Source of the DNA: an uncultured Acidimicrobiaceae bacterium
GTDB lineage: Bacteria; Actinomycetota; Acidimicrobiia; Acidimicrobiales; MedAcidi-G1
Assembly: GCA_913030665.1 (NCBI GenBank)
Contig: CAJWFS010000005.1
Coordinates: forward strand, 1 to 57,074
DNA length: 57,074 nt
Direction: 5' to 3'
Part shown: positions 19,056 through 28,288 of the stretch, piece by piece
How positions within the stretch are numbered: the first letter of the stretch is position 1
Layout: every line of letters starts with the position of its first letter
Notes under the pieces: model-generated
What the model was told of the DNA's origin: nothing
Databases searched by the model: none
The model's input: the letters and a program-made list of their open reading frames with translations, nothing else
Position numbers and translations under genes: made by a program

Positions 19056-20072
19056 ATGTCCAGCGGCGGCGCGGTGTCGAGGGTGGCGGTCATCGGGGCC
19101 GGTTCCTGGGGGACGACGGTTGCCGCCCTGCTGGCTCCCGTGGTGCCCACCGTGCTGTGGTCCCGGAGGGCTGACGTGGCCACCGACGTGGCTGCCGGCC
19201 GTGGGAACCGCCGCTACCTGGACGGCTACACGCTGCCCTCACAGCTCGAGGCCACTGACGACCTGGGGTTGGCGGTCAGGGGCGCCGACCTGCTGGTGAT
19301 GGGCGTTCCCACCCACGGATTCCGCCAGGTCCTCGAGTCGATGGTGGACGTCGTCGGACCGAAGGCGCCCGTCATCAGCCTGGCCAAGGGGTTCGAGCGT
19401 TCGACCGGGCTGCGCATGAGCCAGGTGGCGGCCGACGTGCTGCCCGGCCGGCCGGTGGGTGCGCTGACAGGTCCGAACCTGGCCAGGGAGATCCTGGAGG
19501 GGCGATCGGCGGCCACCGTCATCGCTGCCACCGATCCGTCAGCCGCCTCGGCCCTGCAGGGGCTACTGGCGTCCGACCGGTTGCGGGTCTACACCAACGA
19601 CGATCTGGTCGGCTGTGAGCTGGGTGGGGCGCTGAAGAACGTGATCGCCCTGGCCGCCGGGATGGCCGAGGGGCTCGACACGGGGGACAACGCCCGGGCA
19701 GCGCTCATCACTCGGGCCCTGGCCGAGATGACCCGACTGGGTGTCGCCCTGGGGGGCGACCCCATGACCTTCGTCGGCCTGGCCGGCATGGGCGACGTCA
19801 TGGCCACCTGCATGAGCCCCCAGAGCCGGAACCGTTGGGTGGGCGAACAGGTGGGGCGTGGTGCTTCGCCGGACAGTGTGCTGGCCGACATGGACCAGGT
19901 CGCCGAGGGTGTTCGCACCGCTGCCGTCGCCTGCGAGATGGCCAACACCGTAGGCGTGGAGGTTCCGGTGGCCGAAGCCGTGCGGTCGGTGTTCGACGAG
20001 GGCCGGTCGCCCACCGAGGTGTGGTCGATGCTCATGTCCCGGCGGTCCGGCCCCGAGGTGTCGACCACCTGA
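19056..20072 (+). CDS. gpsA: NAD(P)H-dependent glycerol-3-phosphate dehydrogenase
   Basis: VAVIGAGSWGTTVAALLA, GALKNVIALAAGMAEGL, GLAGMGDVMATCMSPQSRNRW. Confidence 0.96.
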   Translation: MSSGGAVSRVAVIGAGSWGTTVAALLAPVVPTVLWSRRADVATDVAAGRGNRRYLDGYTLPSQLEATDDLGLAVRGADLLVMGVPTHGFRQVLESMVDVVGPKAPVISLAKGFERSTGLRMSQVAADVLPGRPVGALTGPNLAREILEGRSAATVIAATDPSAASALQGLLASDRLRVYTNDDLVGCELGGALKNVIALAAGMAEGLDTGDNARAALITRALAEMTRLGVALGGDPMTFVGLAGMGDVMATCMSPQSRNRWVGEQVGRGASPDSVLADMDQVAEGVRTAAVACEMANTVGVEVPVAEAVRSVFDEGRSPTEVWSMLMSRRSGPEVSTT

Positions 20073-21589
20073 TGTCCCGGTTGACCGACCTGCTCCGGAG
20101 GCGTAGCGCTCCGGTCCCTGGACCCGTGGGCACCCGGCTGGGTACCGACGACGGCTTCCGGGCCGTGGTCGACGCCCGGGCCTCCGTCCATCCGTCAGGA
20201 ACCTCCCGTCGGGTGGAGTGGTGGATCGGTGGCGAGGATCGCTGGTATGCGCCGGCCGTGGAAGCGGCCGTGCGCCAGGACCGGCCGGGTCCGGCACCCG
20301 TGCTGGTCACCCGCATGCGCGTGGCGGGTGGCGACGTGGTGGCGACGACCTGGGCGACGCTGGCCAGCGGGTCGTCAGGTGCGGCTGTCGTCGTCGAGCT
20401 GGTCAACGAGACCCCGGTTCCGGTCGCCGTGGCGGTGACCGTCCAGGCCGCCAAGGGCGGGGCGATACGCCGCATCTCGGTTGACGGCCGTTGCATGCTG
20501 GTGGACGGCGAGACGGCGCTGGTCGTGGATCGAGAACCCGGCCGCTACGCCATGGTGGATGCGGCGGCCGACCTCTGGGAGACGGTGACCGGCGGCCGGG
20601 CGGTGATCGCCGCCCCTGAACCAGTCAGGTGCCGGATCGGTGCCGCGGCCGGTGCGTTGGTCGTCCCCCTGCCCCATCGCTCGGCCCTCAGGTTCGCGGT
20701 GCCCGCAGGCGACCTGGTGGACAACCCGTCGGTCGTGTTCCCGTCGGCGGAACGAGTCACCGCCGGGTGGGCGAGTCGGCTGGCCGATGCGGCGACTGTG
20801 GACTTGCCGGACCAGTCGCTGGCGGCCACGGCACACCGGAACCTCGTGGACCTCATGCTGGCGGACCCGACCCCTGCCGGGGCCGTGGAGCTCTGCAGGT
20901 GGGGACTGCCACGGAGGGCGGTGGAGTGCCTGCTCCACTCGGACGGCTCTCCCGGAGACCGACTGGCGGCTGCCGCATGGCTCTGGACCCTGGGTCGCCA
21001 ACCTGGGTGGTTCTCCGGTCCCGGCGGGATCCCGTTGGAGGACCTGGTCCGGTCGGCGGGAGACGTTCCGACGGCCCGGTGGGCCCTGGCGCGGATGTCC
21101 GGGCTCTTTTCTGCGCTCGGCGATACTCGGGCGGCCGCCGACGCCGGCCAACTCGTCGAGGTGGAAGGACCACCGGACCTCGTGGCGACCGACGTGGCCG
21201 CCACCTCGTTACGCGACCTGGCCGATCGGCTGGCGCGTATCTCTATCGACGGACTGGACCTGCTCGTCGACGTGCCGGACTCCTGGTTGGGAGGTGGCGT
21301 GGAGGTGCACGGCCTGGCCACGCAGCGCGGGAGTCTCGGCTTCGCCATACGGTGGCATGGCGATCGGCCGGCCCTGCTCTGGGAACTGGAGCGCCACGAC
21401 GACGGACCCGTCGTGCTGCGGGTCCCCGGCCTGGACACAGCCTTTTCGACGGTCGAGGCGACCGGTGAGGTGCTGCTGTCAGCCCCGGCGGGTCGGGTGC
21501 CCCCACCCCGCTCATCGTCCGGCCCGACACCCGGCGCGCCATACGATCCGCCCATCGCTCCCTCTCCCGAGGGTGGATCGTTCTCCTAA
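20072..21589 (+). CDS. conserved hypothetical protein
   Basis: ATG overlaps gpsA stop; 505 aa, no motif recognised. Confidence 0.65.
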   Translation: MSRLTDLLRRRSAPVPGPVGTRLGTDDGFRAVVDARASVHPSGTSRRVEWWIGGEDRWYAPAVEAAVRQDRPGPAPVLVTRMRVAGGDVVATTWATLASGSSGAAVVVELVNETPVPVAVAVTVQAAKGGAIRRISVDGRCMLVDGETALVVDREPGRYAMVDAAADLWETVTGGRAVIAAPEPVRCRIGAAAGALVVPLPHRSALRFAVPAGDLVDNPSVVFPSAERVTAGWASRLADAATVDLPDQSLAATAHRNLVDLMLADPTPAGAVELCRWGLPRRAVECLLHSDGSPGDRLAAAAWLWTLGRQPGWFSGPGGIPLEDLVRSAGDVPTARWALARMSGLFSALGDTRAAADAGQLVEVEGPPDLVATDVAATSLRDLADRLARISIDGLDLLVDVPDSWLGGGVEVHGLATQRGSLGFAIRWHGDRPALLWELERHDDGPVVLRVPGLDTAFSTVEATGEVLLSAPAGRVPPPRSSSGPTPGAPYDPPIAPSPEGGSFS

Positions 21590-21598
21590 GGTCGGACC

Positions 21599-22294
21599 AT
21601 GGCCGGTAGAACCCGAATGCGGGCGGCCCTGAGGGGAAAATCCCCGGGGCTGATCGCGGAACGCGACCTGTGGGATGCGGGCCACCGGGTGGTGGCGGGC
21701 CTGGACGAGGTGGGTAGGGGCGCCTGGGCCGGACCGTTGACGGTCGGTGTGGTGGTTCCCGACCAGAATCGACGGATCACCGGGGTCCGGGACTCCAAGA
21801 TGCTCACCGAGCCCGAGCGCGAAGCGTTGTTCGACCGCATCACCGGATGGGCCGAGGCGTGGTCCGTGGGCCACGCCAGCAACGACGAGTGCGATGACTT
21901 GGGCATGTCCGAGGCCCAGCGGCTGGCCGCCCGCCGAGCACTGGACGGCCTCGGCCTCACCGTGGACCGGGTACTCCTGGATGGCAATTGGGACTTCGTG
22001 GGTGGGGGGCGGGCCCGCACGATAGTGAGGGGTGACGCCACCTGCCTCTCGATAGCGGCTGCCTCGGTGGTTGCCAAGGTGACCCGCGACCGGATCCTGC
22101 GTGACGCCGACCGTCGCCACCCGGGCTTCGGGTTCGCCGAGTCCAAGGGCTATCCCAGTCCGGCGCACCGGACCGCCCTGGCCGAGCGTGGTGCCACCAC
22201 ATACCACCGCCGAACCTGGTCGTTCATGCACGGGCTGCCGGCGATTGGCGAGCCGCCCCGTGACAGGCACGGAGCCCCGCCACGCCTGTTCTGA
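21599..22294 (+). CDS. rnhB: ribonuclease HII
   Basis: VAGLDEVGRGAWAGPLTVGVVV, DSKMLTEPEREALFD, GDATCLSIAAASVVAKVTRDR. Confidence 0.95.
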   Translation: MAGRTRMRAALRGKSPGLIAERDLWDAGHRVVAGLDEVGRGAWAGPLTVGVVVPDQNRRITGVRDSKMLTEPEREALFDRITGWAEAWSVGHASNDECDDLGMSEAQRLAARRALDGLGLTVDRVLLDGNWDFVGGGRARTIVRGDATCLSIAAASVVAKVTRDRILRDADRRHPGFGFAESKGYPSPAHRTALAERGATTYHRRTWSFMHGLPAIGEPPRDRHGAPPRLF

Positions 22295-22338
22295 GCCGCC
22301 TTCGCCCATGCAGGTGCATGGTCGCTACCGTCTGATCC

Positions 22339-22782
22339 GTGCAGCGCGCCGTACGACTCCTCTGGCTCCTGGTCGCCTGGACGGCCATCGTGTGGGTGGG
22401 CCGCATCCGGAACATCGTCGGCGATGACACCTTGGCGGACGGGGACAGGGCATGGGGGACCGTGGTCGCCATCCTCTTCCTGGTGCTGGCCGCCGTCACC
22501 GCCACGCTTCCACTGGGCCTCTGGCACCGCCGCCCGCTGGGCTCGACCCGCCTGGTGGCGATCTTCTGCCTCTGGACGATCGCCTTCTGGGGCGTCCGGG
22601 GTGCCGGCCTGCTGCTCGCCGACCACGAGGTCGGCTTCAAGGTCGTACACACGGTGCTGGCCGGCGTGTCCATAGGCCTGGCGGTCCTCCTGCAGCGGGC
22701 CGACCGTGCCATCACCGCTGGAGTTGCCAACTCGGGAACGGTGGACCCGGAGGCGCACCGAGGCGTCGACACCGACCGCTAG
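22339..22782 (+). CDS. small membrane protein, conserved hypothetical
   Basis: 147 aa with about 4 hydrophobic segments. Confidence 0.6.
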   Translation: MQRAVRLLWLLVAWTAIVWVGRIRNIVGDDTLADGDRAWGTVVAILFLVLAAVTATLPLGLWHRRPLGSTRLVAIFCLWTIAFWGVRGAGLLLADHEVGFKVVHTVLAGVSIGLAVLLQRADRAITAGVANSGTVDPEAHRGVDTDR

Positions 22783-22793
22783 CCTCACGATCC

Positions 22794-23129
22794 ATGGGAC
22801 AGCCGATCACCGTCGTCTGCAGGCCGTCGTCGCGTGCCGGCGTCGTTCGGTTCGAGACCAACCGTGCCCTGACCGGTATGGGCCACGAGCGCTACCGGGC
22901 TGGGGATGACATCCCGGGAACCACGCCGGCCGACGAGCTGGCCCGCCGGCTGTTCGCACGTGGCGGGATCGCCGGTGTCCACATGAACGGCAGTGTCGTC
23001 ACCGTCGATATGGCCGATGCCGATGCCGACCCTGAGGGGATCGAGGAGATCATCGCCAGCCTCTACCTCTACTGGGTGGAGGGCGTCGAGGTTCCCGGCG
23101 ACGACGAGTTGACCGACGCCGTCGGCTGA
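22794..23129 (+). CDS. standalone NifU/Nfu N-terminal-domain-like protein
   Basis: VRFETNRALTGMGHERY...RLFARGGIAGVHMNGSVVTVDM resembles the Nfu N-terminal fold; no CxxC. Confidence 0.55.
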   Translation: MGQPITVVCRPSSRAGVVRFETNRALTGMGHERYRAGDDIPGTTPADELARRLFARGGIAGVHMNGSVVTVDMADADADPEGIEEIIASLYLYWVEGVEVPGDDELTDAVG

Positions 23130-23175
23130 CGCCCACTGGGGCGCCATCGGCGATCCCGAACCAGACTCAGCCACC

Positions 23176-24408
23176 ATGGGAATTCTGCCGGTCGACGTCC
23201 ATCCCTCCGAGGTGGGCCTGGATGCCGACCGCCTGCAACGCTTGGCCGACTTCGCCGGGGCGTTCGTGGAGGACGGTCACATGGTGGGCACCGACGTGCT
23301 GGTCGCCCGCCACGGACGCGTCGTGCTCCGCTCCACGGCCGGTCTGGCCGACCGGGAGAACGCCGTCGCCGTGGCCGACGACACCCTCTGGCGGATCTTC
23401 TCGATGACCAAGCCGATCACGTCGGTGGCCGTCATGCAGCTGGTGGAGGAGGGCCGCCTCAGGTTGCGGGACCCGGTGGCCGGCGTCCTGCCGGAGTTTG
23501 CCGCCCCTCAGGTGTTCGTGGGCGGGACCGCCGATTCACCGGAGGTGGTTCCCGCCGATAGGCCCATCACCATTGCCGACCTGCTCAGCCACACCTCGGG
23601 CCTCAGCTACTCCATCCTGGACCAGCACCCGGTGGATGAGATCTATCGACGGGCAGGCCTGGCGGCGATGGAACGGGGGGGAACCCTGGCCGACACGATC
23701 AGTCGGCTGGCCGTCCTGCCGCTCCGCCACCACCCGGCGACCCGGTGGTCGTACTCGATGGCCACCGACGTGCTGGGTCGCGTCGTCGAGGTGCTGGACG
23801 ATCGACCGTTCGCCGACTGCCTCGCCGACCGGATCCTGGAACCGTTGGGCATGGACGACACGTCGTTCCTGGTCCCCGACGAGAGGGTCGGACGGCTGTC
23901 CTCCTGCTACGGCTTCGCGCCGGGGTCGGAACCGGCCCTGTTGGACGCCGGACCCACGAGCGCCTACCGGGAGCCGTCGTGGCAGAGCGGCGGAGGTGGG
24001 CTGGTCTCGACGACCGGCGACTACCACCGGTTCTGCAGTGCGCTGCTGCGCGGTGGGGAGCTGGACGGGGCACGCATCCTGGGGCCGCGGACGGTCCGCT
24101 CCATGATGTCCAACCACCTGCCCGGTGGAGCCCACCTGGACCAGGTCGGAGACCCCCTGTACACGCCGGGCTTCTTCGCCGGCTGCGGCTTCGGCCTGGG
24201 CTTTGCCACCGTGGAGGACCCGGCTGTCGGGAGGATCCTCGCCTCACGTGGAGAGGCCTCCTGGGGTGGCATGGCCAGCACGGCCTTCTGGGTGGATCCG
24301 ACGGAGGGGATCCATGCGGTGTTCATGACCCAGCTGGTGCCGTCGGGCACCCACGTGTCGCTGCGATGGGACCTCCGCACGCTGGTCAACCAGGCGATCC
24401 TGGACTGA
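23176..24408 (+). CDS. serine hydrolase, class C beta-lactamase family
   Basis: FSMTKPITSVAVMQL (SxxK), YSMATDVLGRVVE (YxM/YxN-type), 410 aa. Confidence 0.92.
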   Translation: MGILPVDVHPSEVGLDADRLQRLADFAGAFVEDGHMVGTDVLVARHGRVVLRSTAGLADRENAVAVADDTLWRIFSMTKPITSVAVMQLVEEGRLRLRDPVAGVLPEFAAPQVFVGGTADSPEVVPADRPITIADLLSHTSGLSYSILDQHPVDEIYRRAGLAAMERGGTLADTISRLAVLPLRHHPATRWSYSMATDVLGRVVEVLDDRPFADCLADRILEPLGMDDTSFLVPDERVGRLSSCYGFAPGSEPALLDAGPTSAYREPSWQSGGGGLVSTTGDYHRFCSALLRGGELDGARILGPRTVRSMMSNHLPGGAHLDQVGDPLYTPGFFAGCGFGLGFATVEDPAVGRILASRGEASWGGMASTAFWVDPTEGIHAVFMTQLVPSGTHVSLRWDLRTLVNQAILD

Positions 24409-24410
24409 AT

Positions 24411-25025
24411 GTGGTTGACGAGGTCGGCGTCGGACCACACCCGGAGCCGTGGCCCGACGACGCCCGGCTGGACCCGGAGCTGCTGGCGGGCGGCGACAGA
24501 CGAAACGTCGTGGACCGCTACAGGTACTGGTCGCGTGAGGCCATCGTGGCCGACCTGGACAGCCATCGACACGGGTTCCACGTGGCGGTGGAGAACTGGG
24601 AGCACGACCTCAACATCGGCACGGTGGTGCGCAACGCCAACGCCTTCATGGCCGCCGGGGTGCACATAGTGGGCCGCCGCCGCTGGAACCGTCGGGGTGC
24701 CATGGTGACGGACCGCTACCAGCACGTGGTCCATCACCCGGACGTGGCCGACCTGGTGGCCTGGGCCGCAACCGCCGGCCTAGAGGTGGTCGGGATCGAC
24801 AACCTGCCCGGCTCGGTGCCGTTGGAGTCGACGGCCCTGCCGGAGCTGTGCGTGCTGGTCTTCGGGCAGGAGGGTCCCGGGCTCTCCTACGAGGTCCGGG
24901 AGGCGGCGACGATGGTCTGCTCGATCGCCCAGTACGGGTCCACCCGGTCGATCAACGCCGGGGTGGCATCCGGCATCGCGATGCACGCCTGGATCCGCCA
25001 GCACGCCGGCCCGCCACCTTCTTGA
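24411..25025 (+). CDS. TrmH/SpoU family RNA methyltransferase
   Basis: NIGTVVRNANAF, VLVFGQEGPGLS, SIAQYGSTRSINAGVASGIAMHAW. Confidence 0.9.
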   Translation: MVDEVGVGPHPEPWPDDARLDPELLAGGDRRNVVDRYRYWSREAIVADLDSHRHGFHVAVENWEHDLNIGTVVRNANAFMAAGVHIVGRRRWNRRGAMVTDRYQHVVHHPDVADLVAWAATAGLEVVGIDNLPGSVPLESTALPELCVLVFGQEGPGLSYEVREAATMVCSIAQYGSTRSINAGVASGIAMHAWIRQHAGPPPS

Positions 25026-25040
25026 GGCCACGGCCCCCCT

Positions 25041-25072
25041 TGCCAGTATCGAACATATGTTCGATACTGGCA
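25041..25072. promoter_or_regulatory. SOS/LexA box within a 32-bp perfect palindrome
   Basis: TGCCAGTATCGAACATATGTTCGATACTGGCA is self-complementary; core CGAACATATGTTCG (25050-25063) fits the Gram-positive/actinobacterial LexA consensus CGAAC-N4-GTTCG. Confidence 0.9.
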
Positions 25073-25073
25073 T

Positions 25074-25820
25074 ATGGTCGCTCCCCTCCGGTTTCCAGCC
25101 TCCCTGCTCGCTGAGCCCGACCCGTTCGACGACCTGTCGGAGGAGGAGCGGGCCGAGCCTGGCGGTGGGTCGTCCCGGCCACGGTCCGTGCCCACCGTGG
25201 GTGAGGTCGCCCGCCGGATCCGGCCCACCGCCCTGGCCGTCGAACGGGCACTGCCGGTGCTGCCGGCCCTCGCCGGGTTGTTTCCGGGGGGACTCCGTCG
25301 GGGCACCACGATCGGCATCTCGGGGGTGGGAGCCCGCTCCCTGGCCATAGCCCTGGTGGTCCGGGCCACGGCCGCCGGATCCTGGATCGCCGTGGTCGGG
25401 GACCCGGACCTGGGCCTGGCGGCGGCGGCCGGACAGGGCCTGGCCATGGAGCGCCTGGTGGCGGTGGACGCCCCTGACCCGACGGGGTGGGGGCCGGTGG
25501 TGGCCACCCTGGTGGGGGCGTTCGACCTCGTCATGGTGGCGCCCCGACACCGTGTCGGGGCAGTCGACGTCCGTCGACTGGCCGCCCGGTGTCGGGAACG
25601 GGGTTCGGTGCTGTTCCACCTCGGAGACGGCCCGTGGCCCGATCGACTCGACCTGCGCCTGGTCGTGGGTGGGGCCACCTGGACCGGACCCGATGTCGGG
25701 CACGGCCGGTTGTGGTCCCGTCGGGCGGGCGTGACCGCATCCGGTCGGGGTATGGAATCCACCGGTCGTCGCACGGAGCTGCTCCTGCCCGGCCCGGACG
25801 GGACGACCGGCGGAGCATGA
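25074..25820 (+). CDS. imuA: ImuA'-like (RecA-related) mutagenesis accessory protein
   Basis: RecA-like core lacking clear catalytic motifs; directly upstream of an ImuB-type protein with 4-nt overlap; SOS box upstream. Confidence 0.75.
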   Translation: MVAPLRFPASLLAEPDPFDDLSEEERAEPGGGSSRPRSVPTVGEVARRIRPTALAVERALPVLPALAGLFPGGLRRGTTIGISGVGARSLAIALVVRATAAGSWIAVVGDPDLGLAAAAGQGLAMERLVAVDAPDPTGWGPVVATLVGAFDLVMVAPRHRVGAVDVRRLAARCRERGSVLFHLGDGPWPDRLDLRLVVGGATWTGPDVGHGRLWSRRAGVTASGRGMESTGRRTELLLPGPDGTTGGA

Positions 25821-27475
25821 GCGGTGCAGCGACTGTCGATGCCGGTGTCAGGACCCTGGTGGTCCGGTGTCCCGACTGGCCGTTGACGGCCCTGGGGGTC
25901 GGGCCGGTGGAGCCTGCTCTGGTCCTGGCCTCCGGTCGGGTGGTGGCAACCACGCCTGCCGCCCGGGGGGCTGGGGTGGCCCGGGGACAACGGTTGCGGG
26001 AAGCCCAGTTCCGGTGTCCGGAGGTCCGGGTGCTGGAGCGTGACGATTCCCGGGAGGCCCGTCGCTTCGAGGCGGTGGCGGCAGCCCTCGAAGACGTCAC
26101 CCCGTGGCTGGAGGCGTGGCGTCCGGGGTCGTGCGCCTTCGGGGTGAGGGGCCCGGTCCGCCTATCCGGTGGTGAGGCGAATCTCGTGCGCAGGACCACC
26201 CGGCTGGTGGTAGCGGCCCTGGACGACCTGATGGGATCGCCGGCCGGACATCCGGGGTGCGGGATCGGAATTGCCGATGGGAGGTTCGCCGCCGGCCTGG
26301 CTGCTGGAGCGGCCGATGCCTCGGTCGTCGACGGGGGTGGGGCGGTGGTGGTTCCGCCAGGTGGGGTACCCGCCTTCCTTGCCCCGCTGCCGGTCGCTGT
26401 GCTGGGGCGTCCGGCGCTGGTGGACGTCCTGACCCGCCTGGGGCTCGACACCCTGGGTGCGTTCGTGACCCTGCCCGCCGCCGACGTCGTTGCCCGCTTC
26501 GGAGCCGAGGGACGCGACGCCCACCGCTTGGCATCCGGGATCGATGGACGGCCACCGGACCCGAGACCGGTACCGCCGGACCTGGCGGTGTCCGTGGCCT
26601 TCGATCCACCGGTGGAGCGGGTGGACCAGGCGGCGTTCGCCGCCCGGTCCCTGGCCGAGGCCTTCCATGGCCGGCTCTCGGATCGTGGCCTGGCCTGCAC
26701 CCTGGTGATGGTCGAGGCCGAGACGGAGCACGGGGAGAGGCTGGCCCGGCGATGGCGAGACGAGGGCGTGCTGGGCTCGGGAGCGGTGGCGGACCGGGTG
26801 CGATGGCAGTTGGAGGGGTGGCTCCACGGGCCACCGGCGACCCGGCCCACGTCGGGGATCACCAGACTGGTCCTCGTTCCTGACGAGGTGGTGCCGGCCA
26901 CCGGCCGCCAGCAGGGTTTCTGGGGTGGAGTGTCGGCAGCCGACGAGCGGGCGGCCCGGGCCTGTACCCGGGTGGAGGGCCTGATGGGGCCTGGGTCGGT
27001 GCGGGTGCCGGAGTGGCGTGGCGGCCGGGATCCGGGGGAGTGCCTGGCCCTGGTGCCGTTCGTCCGGAGGGAGGGCGACGGGTCCGACCACCCGTCCCGG
27101 GTGGTGGCCGTAGAGGCCGATGGGCCACCGTGGCCGGGGATGCTGCCCGGCCCCCTTCCAGCAGCGGTCCACGTGGATCCGGCCACCGTGGAGGTCCGCG
27201 ACGCAGCTGGTCGAATGGTGGCGGTCGACGGGCGGGGAGCGCTGTCGGCACCACCGCACCTGCTGCTGTCGCCTCCCGCCCCGGATGAGTCGACGGTCAC
27301 TAGGGCTAGGGACCTAGTGGTGGCATGGGCAGGTCCGTGGCCGCTGGACGAGCGATGGTGGGATCCGGAGCGCCGGAGGCGCAGCGCCCGCCTCCAGATG
27401 GTGACGGCCGACGGGACTGCCCGCCTGGTCGTGCTGGAGGGTGGCGTGTGGAGGGTCGCCGCCACCTACGACTGA
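25817..27475 (+). CDS. imuB: ImuB-type Y-family DNA polymerase homolog (catalytically degenerate)
   Basis: VRTLVVRCPDWPLTAL...GVARGQRLREAQFRCPEVRVLERDDSREARRFEAVAAALEDVTPWLEAWRPGSCAFGVRG; polymerase-Y frame lacking canonical acidic residues. Confidence 0.85.
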   Translation: MSGAATVDAGVRTLVVRCPDWPLTALGVGPVEPALVLASGRVVATTPAARGAGVARGQRLREAQFRCPEVRVLERDDSREARRFEAVAAALEDVTPWLEAWRPGSCAFGVRGPVRLSGGEANLVRRTTRLVVAALDDLMGSPAGHPGCGIGIADGRFAAGLAAGAADASVVDGGGAVVVPPGGVPAFLAPLPVAVLGRPALVDVLTRLGLDTLGAFVTLPAADVVARFGAEGRDAHRLASGIDGRPPDPRPVPPDLAVSVAFDPPVERVDQAAFAARSLAEAFHGRLSDRGLACTLVMVEAETEHGERLARRWRDEGVLGSGAVADRVRWQLEGWLHGPPATRPTSGITRLVLVPDEVVPATGRQQGFWGGVSAADERAARACTRVEGLMGPGSVRVPEWRGGRDPGECLALVPFVRREGDGSDHPSRVVAVEADGPPWPGMLPGPLPAAVHVDPATVEVRDAAGRMVAVDGRGALSAPPHLLLSPPAPDESTVTRARDLVVAWAGPWPLDERWWDPERRRRSARLQMVTADGTARLVVLEGGVWRVAATYD

Positions 27476-27561
27476 GCCTCGGCCGACCGGTGATCGAGCC
27501 GGGTTCGCGGGGTAGGTTTCCCGGCCAAGGCGACGCCCGAATCAGGGTCTCGCCACGGCAC

Positions 27562-28080
27562 ATGATGGGAGCAGCGGTGGCCGAGCGGGAAGAGATGGAC
27601 TGGACCGGTTACGGGACGGCGGTCCGCCAGCTGGCAAGGATGGTCGCCGAGGATGGCTACCGGCCCCACATGATCCTGTGCATCGCCCGCGGCGGACTCT
27701 TCGTGGCCGGTTCGCTGGGCTACGCCCTGGCGGTCAAGAACCTCTACGTGATGAACGTCGAGTACTACACAGGCGTGGACGAGCGGCTGGACATCCCGGT
27801 GATCCTCCCGCCCTACGTGGACTGGGTGGACCTGGGGGACAAGCGGATCCTCATCGTCGACGACGTGGCAGACACCGGGCACACCCTGGCCTTGGTGCGC
27901 GAGACGGCGCTGGCCCAGGTGGCCGAGGTGCGATCCGCTGTGCTGTACCAGAAGCCGCAGTCGACAGTCGACTGCGAGTACGTCTGGCGCCACACCGAAA
28001 GGTGGATCAACTTCCCGTGGTCCACCGAGCCGCCGGTAGTGGACCTCTCGTCGGCCGGCACTGCTGTACTCGACGCCTGA
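27562..28080 (+). CDS. phosphoribosyltransferase (purine PRTase-like)
   Basis: ILIVDDVADTGHTLALV PRPP-binding motif; ILCIARGGLFVAGSLGYAL. Confidence 0.87.
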   Translation: MMGAAVAEREEMDWTGYGTAVRQLARMVAEDGYRPHMILCIARGGLFVAGSLGYALAVKNLYVMNVEYYTGVDERLDIPVILPPYVDWVDLGDKRILIVDDVADTGHTLALVRETALAQVAEVRSAVLYQKPQSTVDCEYVWRHTERWINFPWSTEPPVVDLSSAGTAVLDA

Positions 28081-28288
28081 GTACGACCTCGATGTTGCGC
28101 ACAGGCACGCAGTGCTGCTTGCACACACCCTGCGGGGTCGGGAGCCCACGCGGTCGGCACTCTGATTGTGGCTGCGACGGCGCTGGCCTCGGGCAGGACC
28201 GTCATGACTGTCGACACGAGCGGTTTCGTCGGCCTGCCGGGCATTCTCGTCTTCGATCGATGGGGCGTTAGCGTTCCCGTCCCGGAGG

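Noticed and set aside
25531-27465. 644-aa minus-strand ORF opposite imuB
   Set aside because: Arg/Ser/Thr/Pro-rich antisense artefact of GC bias; imuB has motif support.
28081-28288. Possible small gene in the convergent gap between PRTase and amidase
   Set aside because: ORFs are short and motif-free; no strong hairpin or codon bias.
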